DNA of 64,000 nt from contig KL647316.1 of assembly GCA_000727475.1 (NCBI GenBank), positions 971,750-1,035,749 of the forward strand. Reading direction: 5' to 3'. Shown piece after piece: positions 48,601 to 58,453 of the stretch. This DNA is from Sarcocystis neurona. Its lineage: Eukaryota > Apicomplexa > Conoidasida > Eucoccidiorida > Sarcocystidae. Each line of letters begins with the position of its first letter. Position 1 is the first letter of the stretch. A program made the translations under genes and the position numbers. The notes beneath the pieces are model-generated. The model was given only the letters and a program-made list of their open reading frames with translations, had not been told where the DNA came from and did no database searches.

Positions 48601-50409
48601 ATTCGCCGTACGGGCAGTACCCTTCACCAACACGAGTGGAAGCCAGTGCCCACGGCATTGCACTGAGGTTTATGTGTGGCTTCAGTTGAAGTAGCATTGT
48701 GTGAGAATGTAAGACACTATGCGCGAGTAGTGCCCTTACCAGTGCAATGGATATCTGCGGTAAATGTTCCCAGGCTAAGTAATGTAGACAGGAACATATA
48801 CACGCATAAAGTGGCTGCTTATTGTGAGAAGGCGTGTGCTGCACCAAGTCAAAAATTCACCGCAGTTCTGAAATGAATTTCTCTAGAAAGTAGGCGTTTT
48901 TAGAAAACACACCCTACAAAACCGTAGACACATCTGTATGCGTGAACTTCACACGGACGTATCCACTAAAATATTATTCACTCATATGGGCATACGCACT
49001 TCTACACCAAGATACGAATACGCTGATGCATGTCCACAGAAGCGCTCACACTTTTACACGATACACGGTTGGTTACGATGGTGAATTCGGAAAACGACGA
49101 GTAGCAGCTGCCACCCACCAGCAGGGCGTCCTTTCTGTCTGAATACGACTCAGCGTTCTTCTCTGCGTATAAAGAAACATCCAACTTTTATACATGCAGC
49201 TTCGTTGCCGCCGCACTTTTCCTTTGAAGGAGGACCGCATTTGAGAGTAGTCCACTTTCCATGAGGAACTGACACCGGCGACGGCCAAAAAGTCAAAAGA
49301 AAGACGACTCGTTGGCGCTTCGTTCCAATTTTGGGGCTTGAAAAACGTATTCAGAGTAGCTTTGGCGCATAATTGCAAGCCTAGCGCGTTTCCATCAACA
49401 TACGCACACGCACCTACTATTTGTGGACCCACATTCAATGTAGTTCGTACACTGGGGACGTTATTGGTGTTTGTATGTCTGTACGTGAGCCTATACGCTT
49501 CGAGTCAAGCGTTTATTTTACAAAGCCAGGGGCCTGCGTGCGCGTACGCGGAGACTGCGTCGGCAGACTGTGCCGACGAACTGCGCACTGACCCCCTGCG
49601 GGGAAGTCAGATAGGAAACTCACGCCTTCAGAGATCTGTCAGATTATATATGCGTCAATAAGGATACACGCCTCCTTGAGTTGCTGCTTTTAGCGTCTGC
49701 GGCAGTCTGTCTTACGAAGGGGGTTCACGGAGGCGCCGACAAAGTCAGTCGTCGCACGCATGTGGCTGTTGCTTGGGGTTCCACAAGTTCAAATGCCGAG
49801 GACGATATCCACGTCCCTTTATAAAAGTTCTGGAGAAAGTGCTAAGTTGGAGTGGCATGAAAAGTGAGGAGGGCAGTTTTTCTTCAAAATTTCCTCTTGT
49901 CTGCAAGTCTCCGCATTTTTAACTGCAAAAACGCGAAACATGCCACAGAGACCCGCGACTGACGCCAGGGCATCCACGGGTACGCAGCAGTATCAAAGTC
50001 CACACAGTAGCTTAAAGCTTTCACCAGGTTCAGCAAGGAAGGCAGTGAACGTAGGTGTGCCGTGGTGTAATGCAGACGCACGTTATTACTAACTCGAACA
50101 ACCACAGCTCCGGAGATCGAAAACGTACGAACACTTCAGCTTCGTCGCTCGATTAATGCCTCTTTACGCTTGTACAGCACACAGTAACGAAAACAATTGT
50201 GCGCCAGGTGTGTCGAAGAACCGACAGCACATACAGTCAAAATCCCCGCATTTAAACACTCAGGTCTGTGGCTACGTGCACCTGACCACGGCCACCTGTT
50301 TGTGCGGCAACGTTCACACCGAGACACAGTAGTGCCTCTCAACAGACATGACTTTATTGCGTAAGGTATCTCTGCGTATAACGCCTGTAATTTAGGAGGA
50401 AACCTATGA

Positions 50410-50525
50410 CATCTGCGCATGTCTCTTGTGGCACTACCGTGTAAGCTGCCACATCTGCACGTGTCTCTTGTTGCATTGCCGCGTAAGCTGCCACATCTGC
50501 ACATGTTTCCTGTTGCACTGCTGCA
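50410..50525. repeat. 42-bp tandem repeat, nearly three copies
   Basis: Units start with CATCTGC at 50410, 50452 and 50494, an exact 42-bp period, with about 80-90% identity. The period is 14 codons, and on the minus strand it stays open, giving a repeated QETxADVAAY-type peptide in one frame and a Cys-Gly-Ser-Leu-type peptide in another. No confident gene surrounds it. Confidence 0.85.
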
Positions 50526-53500
50526 CGGACACAGGGGCACACTTTCACGTACATCATGTTGGGGACTACCGCAAGAGCAGCCGTAGTCCCCAGGAAAGCT
50601 CCGCCCCACATATCAAGTTGAACACCCTGAGTTTACGATATACAGCGTGGAGCCCCTTTGTTCGACCACGAAGAGCGAAATCTCAGGCACGCAGTGTCAT
50701 AAAAGCACTCTAAGCATCAAAGTATCTAAGCAGGGGTAAGGACGTACTCCAGCGCGCACGTGCGGCCGGCGTTAGGTCAACTGACGACGCCCCTAGCGAA
50801 CGGCGTTGCTGACTGCTTACGTTGGCAGCCGTCGTGTCCTGCAGCCGCAGACACATTGAGAAAGTGTGCAGACGGCGCACAAATGTACGCATTTCATACG
50901 TACATCTCTGCGACGCAAGCACACGCCTCATTCTACGTTGCCGTTTCAAAAATCGTGTAAGTGACCCACCAGGGTGGGCTTTTTTACATTCCTTTAGGAA
51001 GGGATGTATTTCGCATCGTAGCAGCCCCGGTTCCCTCTTATTAGCTAATGATTTATGCTTCTGGCAGTAGACATTTTTGTCCGTCGTATCAGCCGCCCCT
51101 GGCGGCGGAGGATCTTTCTTCAGAAAAATTGCAGAAGTGACCTTGGACCAACCACCAACGTGTGGCGGTGGCAGTTTCCATACAGTTCTCCAACGCTATG
51201 TTAGTGCAGTTTTCCTCTGTGTAACCGAAGACAACCTACTGCAGGAAGTACTCGTGTGTGTCTCGCTTTCTGAAGTGAACTGTGTGGCCGCAAGACAGGA
51301 TAGATTGCAGCTGGCCTTTCTGACACAGCGACTCCAGCAGACACTCACATCGAACTAGTTCTACTGGTACATGGTCTTAAACTAGATGAGAGCTTGCCCG
51401 CATCCGACACCACTGTGACCATACACTTTTCACTGATTATGTATTCTCCTACCAAGGATGTATTAAGCACAAAAATGGCGGAAACAACTGCGTGATGCGC
51501 ATATGTCCAGAAAGTTCCCACTGAGACGTAGTGGCAGTTCGGAACAAGAAGTGTTGCAACACAGTACCCTTGTCCAGATATTTCCGTATAGTCGTTATTA
51601 TGGCCGTCCTCTGGGCTACTATCACGCACATGGCCACGGTGAGGCTTCTTCAGTGCAAGTACACCAGTGGTGCCCCATCTGCGCACTGATTCGTCGATCT
51701 ACGAATTTATCCCGCACGCAAATGCAGCGGTCGACGTGCGGACTTTTAGCTGGTTGCAGTTGCAGTTTGTGAGTGGACTGCTCCAAATCTCTCTTGTCTT
51801 CCAGCCGCTCCGACCAGCCATCCTGGCTTCTCAAGAATTGCTCGCTCGTTAGAAGCTGCGCTCAGTTATTTGTTATCTGTCGCTTTGAACACTTCTGGGG
51901 ACTCATCGCAGCACTATTGTGTCCGCTTTGTGTTGTAGAATTGCTTGCTTTAGCGAAACCGGCCGCGCGAACAAATTCCTTGATACGGATAGCTAGCTGC
52001 CGTCGTTGAGTGTGTGCGCCCGTCTTCAGTTTGACCGTCTACGCGGCGCAGGGGAGTTGCTCCAAAAGGCAAAGCGGCCTTCAGTCTCAACCTTCCACAA
52101 CAACATCCATAAGGCACTCCTCGAACCACAGCAAATTTTTTTTGGGTGTGTGTCTTCGAAGAAGACACCCGCTTTTCTCACGGACTAAACAACGGAAGTC
52201 TCGTGCGTGTCTTATCCCCCGACAGACCGCCATTCGTTTTTTCACAGCTAGCTATGTAGGCGCCGTGTGTCTGACTACTACTAAGAAAACGTCGAATTTT
52301 ATTCGTGCTTTCTCCGCCATCGCATGTAAACACAAGACAGCTCCTCCCCAATTGGACGTTGAGCCGCGAGCGCGCAGTAATTTGCTGCGTAGGACTACGT
52401 GTGTCCGCAGCCTCATTGGCCCTCCTGACTCGGCCGCCACCGCGCAGAAAATTCACAGGACGAGAGGTGAGATGCACGCAGAACGTTGGCAAGTAGCGTC
52501 AACTCAAAGAAGTCTTCAACCACGTGTGCTCAATCGCCTGCATCTAGTACGTTCTGGTTGGCGTCGCCGTCGAAACAGGGATTTCGTTGCTTATTGAATG
52601 GTCAATAGCCGTATTGTCAGTGGATCGCAGTCATACATAGCCTGATATGTGTCATAAGACGTGGGGAACGCTTTAAATACAAGGCTACAGGCGTTCCTGC
52701 TTTAGCGGGTCGCAACTAGACTTGGCCGGTATACGCGTAACTGCGTAAAGAACGTGAAAAGAGCATAGTTTTACAGTAGAGGTGAAGCAGAAGGTCGTAC
52801 AGCAGAATTAGTGTCCGCGACACAAGAATCTGAAAAAGAGCGTCAACAAACTGATCCACTTGGCGGTGAGGCCATGGGCATTCCCAGAATCACTTTTTTG
52901 ACGCCGGGACAGTTCAGTCTGAATACATGTGGAAGAATATCGACGCCCATGCACCCTACTGGCTTGTACGTGTGCTGGCAGGAATAGGCATACCATATTC
53001 TATGTAGTGAGATATAGATGCCCAAAGCATACATCTCTTCACTATCACCTTGCTGAATTGGACTAGTCGACGTCGGAGAAAACGTCCCCCCATGTGTACT
53101 GCGTCTCAGATCCGAGTGAACGTACATGTGTGCGTCGAGTTGTTCCCTGTTTTATAATTTAACCCTCACGCGTCATGAGAAGTACAGCAGAGTGAGTGCC
53201 ATGGCATGACAGAAAAACGGTGCCGCTTGTTTCAGTGGCGCCTCGCACAAGTGTCTCATCGAAATTATGCGCCGTGCCACGACAAGTACAGCGAGCTGTG
53301 CTTGAGGAGCCCTGTGAGACATCAAATGTTGTGCAACGAACTCTTGCGCTGCAGGAGGATCTTTCTTTAGAGAGAGAATTTTTCCGCCGTGTCTTCTCGT
53401 CTACGCCTTTGCCTCGCACCGTGCCGTCACCGCGTTTCCCTCGGTGTCTTTAACGGAGGCACTCCCGTGCTGCCAGCAGAACGTGCCTTAAAGTGCCTAC

Positions 53501-53730
53501 TTCCCCATTTGTTTTACTATTTTTGCAGCCAGAGGGCATCAAGAATCTTAGTTCTGGTAACCTGACTCCATTGCCACCCGGCGGACCCTAATTGCAGCAT
53601 CAAGTTACAGAGAGCTGCTCGTAAGCACCAGCGGAGAACTCAAGGCAACATTAGCCACGCTAACAACATGGGTGCATGGCCGTGTTTAGGGAAGGAGAAA
53701 AAGTGGAGAAGAAACGTGTACCCTTAATGG

Positions 53731-54269
53731 CGTATACTGCACATATAAGACTGTACCACTCGTCTCCGTATCGGTGTCATACGACGCCAGCCACGACCGG
53801 AGGACAACTGGGCGGATCAGCCCTTTCACAGGCACTCAACAAAGTATCCCTGCGGCGACATCCCCGAGGACACTGAGAAAGGTCCTGCAAATCGAAAGCC
53901 ACAGTTTGCAAAGTGGGAGTTAGCTCGTATCGATTTTTATACGAGCAAAACTATCGGCAATCCGAGACGCTTTGTCGAAGGTTCTTCCTTGCAAGAAAGG
54001 CGTCTACTGCACAATTAATAGTGCGTTGGGCCTCTCCGTTTTTATGCCATACAAAGCCAAGTACATTACGAAAAAAACTGGTTGTATCAGCCCTTTCACA
54101 AACATTCGACAAAGTGTCCGTCCCAGAACATCCCCAAGGACACCGACAACCACAGTGCAAACCGAAAGCCACAGCCTGAAGGTGGGAGTCGACTGAAATC
54201 GATTTTTCTACGAGCAAAACTATTGGCAATCCGAGACGCTCTGTCGAAGGTTCTTCCCTGCAAGAAAGG
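53731..54269. repeat. Adjacent direct duplication, unit of about 270 bp
   Basis: Copy 1 is 53731-54000 and copy 2 is 54001 to about 54269. Matching landmarks are offset by 269-270 bases: CGT(A/C)TACTGCACA at 53731 and 54001, TCAGCCCTTTCACA at 53817 and 54087, CGAGCAAAACTAT near 53942 and 54211. Divergence is considerable. On the plus strand part of each copy reads as a similar peptide (SALSQ..(N/D)KVS..HP.GH), but both copies contain stops, so a decayed repeat is more likely than a gene. Confidence 0.8.
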
Positions 54270-54607
54270 TACTGTGTACGATGCCCGGGATGTACAACAG
54301 CCGCCAGTTCTATTGAAAGAAAATGAAGCACAAGGGAAAGCAGTGCTGCAGCATTCTCCCGTCGTGATCCTTGGCGACTCTACAAATTCCGTCTGCAACT
54401 AGTGATTCTCCCCTGCAAAAGTGTTCACCTTTCCACCGCTGGAAGCTTTCAACGCTGTTAGCACCACTGGAAGTCTTATGCAGCAGGTGGGCATATAGAT
54501 CTAAAAAAAGAAGGCAAGCGTTCGTGGCAGTGAATCGCAAGGCGTTTGGTGCTGCTAATCGAAACACGGAAAAACCTTTCCTTACTTCAGTGCCGCGCAC
54601 TCCTCTA

Positions 54608-57600
54608 ATGGCTCTCCTGTCACCTGCGATGCTTCTATTCGAAAAAGCTCTTTCTTTAACTCCAGAAGAATGGCTGCATTTGCGCCAGTGGATGTTCTCC
54701 ACCACTTACCAAGATGCGTCACGCGACTGCGAGGACAGAACGAGAAGCCAGTACCTTCACAGTATCGACGTTACATCTCAGCACGCCGAGAAAACGTCGA
54801 CGATAACGGATGGAAAGGTAAGCGCGTCTGCCGCCGCTAGTGGCGAGCTCCTGCTGGAAGATCCCAGCCGAGACGATGCAGTAGGCCTGAAGTTTTTGGC
54901 CTCTCCGAAGGCTGAGATCCCGTTACATGCAACCTCTATTCCAGTTGAGACTTCTAAGGAAGACGCTGCTGCTCGTAGTGTCGGCGACATCCCTGCCTCT
55001 GTTGCGAGGAGTTTCACAACCCACGGGGAAGCTCTTGTCGCTCCTGTTCGCACCGACAGGCGAGTCGGCGGCGCTAAGAATATAAGTGAAAACCCTTCGG
55101 CTGTGCCGCGCAGAGAGGCCGCTGCTAGAGGAGTGCGCCGTAAGAGGATGAGAAAGCAACTAGGTGTGCTTCCGCTTGTCCGAGAAAAGTGTGAAGGCCA
55201 GCCCCCTGATGTAGATTTTCGCCCCTCTCCTACAAAAAAAAATCTTAAAACGTCTGCCACTGCTGCACTTAATAAACGCGGTGCCTTCTACAAAGCAGCG
55301 CCAACCAGCTCCAAAGTGCGGGCAGCGGCCAGGCATGAAGCCGTGGCGGATACTGACCTTTGGAGTGAGATTGTTGAGGAGGATGCTGGATTGTGGCGAG
55401 TATCTGTGCGTAAGGGAAACGCGTGCATCACCAAGCGCTTCTCCGCGGGTGATAGCAGTGACCGCTTGCCCGAACTGGTGCTTCACCTGGACAAAATTTG
55501 CCCCCGTGAATATTTAGGACGATCCAGTGCTACTCCTACAGCCAGCAGGCTCGAGGCCGTCGCACCTGCTGCGGCTGCAGCCGAGAGAACCCACAACCCG
55601 GTGTGTCATCTCGGTGCGGCTACGAGAACTACACACACAGCCAATGCTGGCGAAGGAATTCCAAATACGCCCCCGTTTTCTACGTTACCACACTCATGCG
55701 AAAGTATGGACAGGGCGTACGAGGATAGCTCCAACAAGCACTCCAAGGCGTACGGCCCCACTGCTACGTATGCTTTTCTTGACGATAAAAGCGCAACTGG
55801 CGCAGCAGGACGCGCTGAGGCAGGCGCAAAGCTGTATTGTGACTGGGTATGCAAACACTTTGACCAGGTGCACCATTACCTCAGCATCAGTAAAAGTTAC
55901 GTGCAACCAGATGCCAGAAGCAGAGAGAGGGCGGCATCGTTGGCGTTGCAGCTGCTGCTCAGTCTTCCACAAGACACTGAACAGCAGCGCTACCTGCAGT
56001 GGATAACATCTTTCCTCAACGCCTCAAGTCCGGGCGCCACCGCCGTTCCTGAGTGCGCAGACAAGAAGCATCTCACTCTCCAGCAGAAGAGCCCTCCGAA
56101 TGCCCCCTATGCTGCAGCGGTCCCAGCGGTTGCACCTTTCACTAGTACTCCTCCGTCTATGTCACAGCGTACACCGCAGAGTGCTTCGTGCACCACTGGC
56201 TCTGCCAGGTGTGCGTCCGGTGCTCGTACCTCCCCGTGTTCTACGACTACGCCGTCTCCCACAAAAGCAAGCAGCAGCAGCGAAGCAACGCGTTCAGATG
56301 CTGTTGTAACTCCCTATGATGTCAGCTCTTCAGTTTCCCGCCTGCCCAAAAAAGCCAGCAGCACAGCAGTTATGGCTGCTCAGCTTCTCGAAAGTCTCTG
56401 TTTGTTGGACTCAAGAGAGAACAAGCAAGACGGTGCAGAGTTCCTGCAGCCTGCGTTTGACCACGCATCTACCGCTCCACAGCCTAACGGCTCTGGTGGA
56501 AGCTTTTCAAACGAGAAACTTGTGCATACCGGAGAAGAAGGAACCGAATTGAAAGCATCCAGGAGATTAGGTGAGGACGGTGAAGAAACCTCCTCCTTCC
56601 AGTCTTCGGGTGATCACAATGCGGTTGCCGTCACCGCTGCAGTCTCAACAGCGCACCACTTGCGAGATGCCAACAGACACGCAGAAGCAGTTAGGTACTC
56701 TGCAGCCGGGACAGCGACAGCAGCTGAACCCACAAAACTACCCGCCGCGAGACTTCGGACTGCAGCAGCTGCCGCAGCCAGATTACCAACAACAGCCTCC
56801 GCTGGAACTACAGCCACAACACCCGCTGTGAGACCAGCGGCAGTCGATGACGAATTAGCGATAGCAGACGACCGCCGAGCACCAACAACGAAAGCAGCAG
56901 CTCGTGCAAGTCCTGACGACGTAAGGGAGACACCAGGGGGGGAAGCAAAAGCTGAAGTGGCTAAAGCAGCATCTGAGGCAGGAGCCAGTGCAACTGCAGA
57001 GGTAGGAGCGGACGCAGCAGTCCATTCACCTACGAGCGCAGGTGCAGGAGTTGCAAATTATTCGGTAGCACACGCAACAGGAAGCACGGCCGAAGGCGAA
57101 GCATCACGTGAAATCGGCGAGGCCGTAGCCAGCGTATGGAGGCCCAGGGTGCCCACAGCAGCAGCGGGTAAGACGGCTTTTATAGATCCCTGCGGAGTCG
57201 TAGGAGAATCGAAAAACGCTCAGAGAGACCTTGAGAGCAGAGCATCGACGAGTGAAGAGATGGTTGTACAGCACTCCTGCAAGCAGCCAACACAGCTGGG
57301 CTGCCTCAACGTCCTCAGTGCTGAAGGATTGTCGGACGAAATGATGGAAGCAGCGAGAGCTCTCGTGGGTAGCTTATCGCGAGAGAAAGAGGCAATGGCA
57401 TGGATGGAGCAGAACAACTTCTCTAGCATTCTGCAGATGCTGCAGACTGCTCTCGAGGAGCCTGCCGTGGAAGCTCAGCAACACTCGCAGCTGCACGGGC
57501 AGCAGCAGCATCCCGTACACGCGCGCAAGCCTGTAGAACAGGAAGCACTGTCGCTTCCCATCATCCAGCAGCAAGAAGAGAAGAACCACTGCGCGCAGCA

Positions 57601-58453
57601 GCAGCAGGAGGGGGCCCAGCACTCACTGCAGCGGCAGCAGAACGCGCCGCATCCTGTGCATCCACATCAAGAAGAGCACGAGCCGCAGAAGCAACAGAGA
57701 GAACAGCACGTGAAAGCATTACAGCAGCGGAGCGACCAGCAGCAGCAGGAGTGCTTTGTGCAGCAGTCAGAGACTTCCGCGCCGCAACCGCAGCCTTGCG
57801 ATGCGTGGGGGCAGCGACAAGGCATGGGGAAGGAGTCGGAGCCATCGGCAGAGTTAGGTGGAAGCGATAGTATTTGCACGTTGCTGTATTCCCTGTTGCA
57901 GAAACGTCTTCCACCTGCAAGTGACGCTTTTCTTTACCAGGACGATGCGCTGTTGCAGGAGACAAGCTTATCTTACAACGACACGGACTGTTCGTCTCAG
58001 AACAGTAGGAAAGTTTCCTCGTGTGCAGAGGAGTCCTTGGTGCAGACGAGCAATTCTTTCATGTCACAGGCAAACGAGGCTTTCTCTGCATCTGGCGAGA
58101 GCTCTTCTCAGGCAGCAACACAGGCAGTCTGCGGCCCGTGCGAATCTGCTGCTGCAAGCCGTGGTGTGTTCCCCTGCTTCCTTGAGGAAAGCATCTCTCT
58201 TCCAGCAGCAGACTTCTCCTTTCCCAGCAGAGTCACTTCTTCCACGAGCGCCTGCGCATCTTCAAGTCTCGGAGACGTTTGCTGGCCTCCGTGCAACAGC
58301 AGCAACCATCTCAAGCAGGAGCACGCGATGCAGGAAGAGGCATCTATCCCATCTAAGCGAGGCTTCGATCTTCCTGATGAAGAACCGGTCCATCGCAGGG
58401 GACGCGCTGCTATCTTCAACAATCACGCACCTGCTGCCGCTGTTGTTGGCTAA
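54608..58453 (+). CDS. Large Ala/Gln-rich, probably nuclear protein with AP2-like strand motif
   Basis: The frame is open from 54368 to the TAA at 58451-58453. The first in-frame ATG is at 54608 (MALLSPAMLLFEKAL), giving 1281 residues; a 5' exon joining before this ATG is possible. Visible parts, numbered from this Met: LTPEEWLHLRQWMF near residue 17; a basic cluster GVRRKRMRKQL near residue 174, suitable for nuclear import; residues 250-305 with LWRVSVRKGN and TKRFSAGD, which resemble the beta strands of an apicomplexan AP2 domain, although the following helix is poor; a helical block around 404-472 (YCDWVCKHFDQVHHYLSIS); Ala/Thr-rich sequence 680-850; a second helical block near 907-952; then a Gln/His-rich region 955-1070. 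A transcription regulator is plausible but not shown. Confidence 0.7.
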   Translation: MALLSPAMLLFEKALSLTPEEWLHLRQWMFSTTYQDASRDCEDRTRSQYLHSIDVTSQHAEKTSTITDGKVSASAAASGELLLEDPSRDDAVGLKFLASPKAEIPLHATSIPVETSKEDAAARSVGDIPASVARSFTTHGEALVAPVRTDRRVGGAKNISENPSAVPRREAAARGVRRKRMRKQLGVLPLVREKCEGQPPDVDFRPSPTKKNLKTSATAALNKRGAFYKAAPTSSKVRAAARHEAVADTDLWSEIVEEDAGLWRVSVRKGNACITKRFSAGDSSDRLPELVLHLDKICPREYLGRSSATPTASRLEAVAPAAAAAERTHNPVCHLGAATRTTHTANAGEGIPNTPPFSTLPHSCESMDRAYEDSSNKHSKAYGPTATYAFLDDKSATGAAGRAEAGAKLYCDWVCKHFDQVHHYLSISKSYVQPDARSRERAASLALQLLLSLPQDTEQQRYLQWITSFLNASSPGATAVPECADKKHLTLQQKSPPNAPYAAAVPAVAPFTSTPPSMSQRTPQSASCTTGSARCASGARTSPCSTTTPSPTKASSSSEATRSDAVVTPYDVSSSVSRLPKKASSTAVMAAQLLESLCLLDSRENKQDGAEFLQPAFDHASTAPQPNGSGGSFSNEKLVHTGEEGTELKASRRLGEDGEETSSFQSSGDHNAVAVTAAVSTAHHLRDANRHAEAVRYSAAGTATAAEPTKLPAARLRTAAAAAARLPTTASAGTTATTPAVRPAAVDDELAIADDRRAPTTKAAARASPDDVRETPGGEAKAEVAKAASEAGASATAEVGADAAVHSPTSAGAGVANYSVAHATGSTAEGEASREIGEAVASVWRPRVPTAAAGKTAFIDPCGVVGESKNAQRDLESRASTSEEMVVQHSCKQPTQLGCLNVLSAEGLSDEMMEAARALVGSLSREKEAMAWMEQNNFSSILQMLQTALEEPAVEAQQHSQLHGQQQHPVHARKPVEQEALSLPIIQQQEEKNHCAQQQQEGAQHSLQRQQNAPHPVHPHQEEHEPQKQQREQHVKALQQRSDQQQQECFVQQSETSAPQPQPCDAWGQRQGMGKESEPSAELGGSDSICTLLYSLLQKRLPPASDAFLYQDDALLQETSLSYNDTDCSSQNSRKVSSCAEESLVQTSNSFMSQANEAFSASGESSSQAATQAVCGPCESAAASRGVFPCFLEESISLPAADFSFPSRVTSSTSACASSSLGDVCWPPCNSSNHLKQEHAMQEEASIPSKRGFDLPDEEPVHRRGRAAIFNNHAPAAAVVG

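Larger units (their letters stand above)
45651..54367. other. Repeat-poor interval without a supported gene
   Basis: Only short open frames, none above about 195 codons, on both strands. Some plus-strand frames near 46130-46403, 46724-46939 and 47435-47716 have balanced composition and could be small exons, but no consistent splice chain was found. A TA/TATG run lies at 46056-46095. The 42-bp and 270-bp repeats below are the only clear structures. Confidence 0.45.

Noticed and set aside
49770..49810. A tRNA-like GGTTCCACAAGTTCAAATGCC string.
   Set aside because: No matching acceptor stem, D-arm or anticodon stem could be folded around it.
52010..52597. A 195-codon plus-strand frame, and a 179-codon minus-strand frame at 38116-38655.
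   Set aside because: No domain, basic and Ser-rich composition typical of random translation, and about this many such frames are expected by chance in the repeat-poor half.
53731..54269. Possible gypsy-type retrotransposon fragment, because one frame reads YEQNY.QSE.
   Set aside because: The resemblance to RNase H sequence is a few residues only, with no reverse transcriptase motif, LTR or target duplication nearby.
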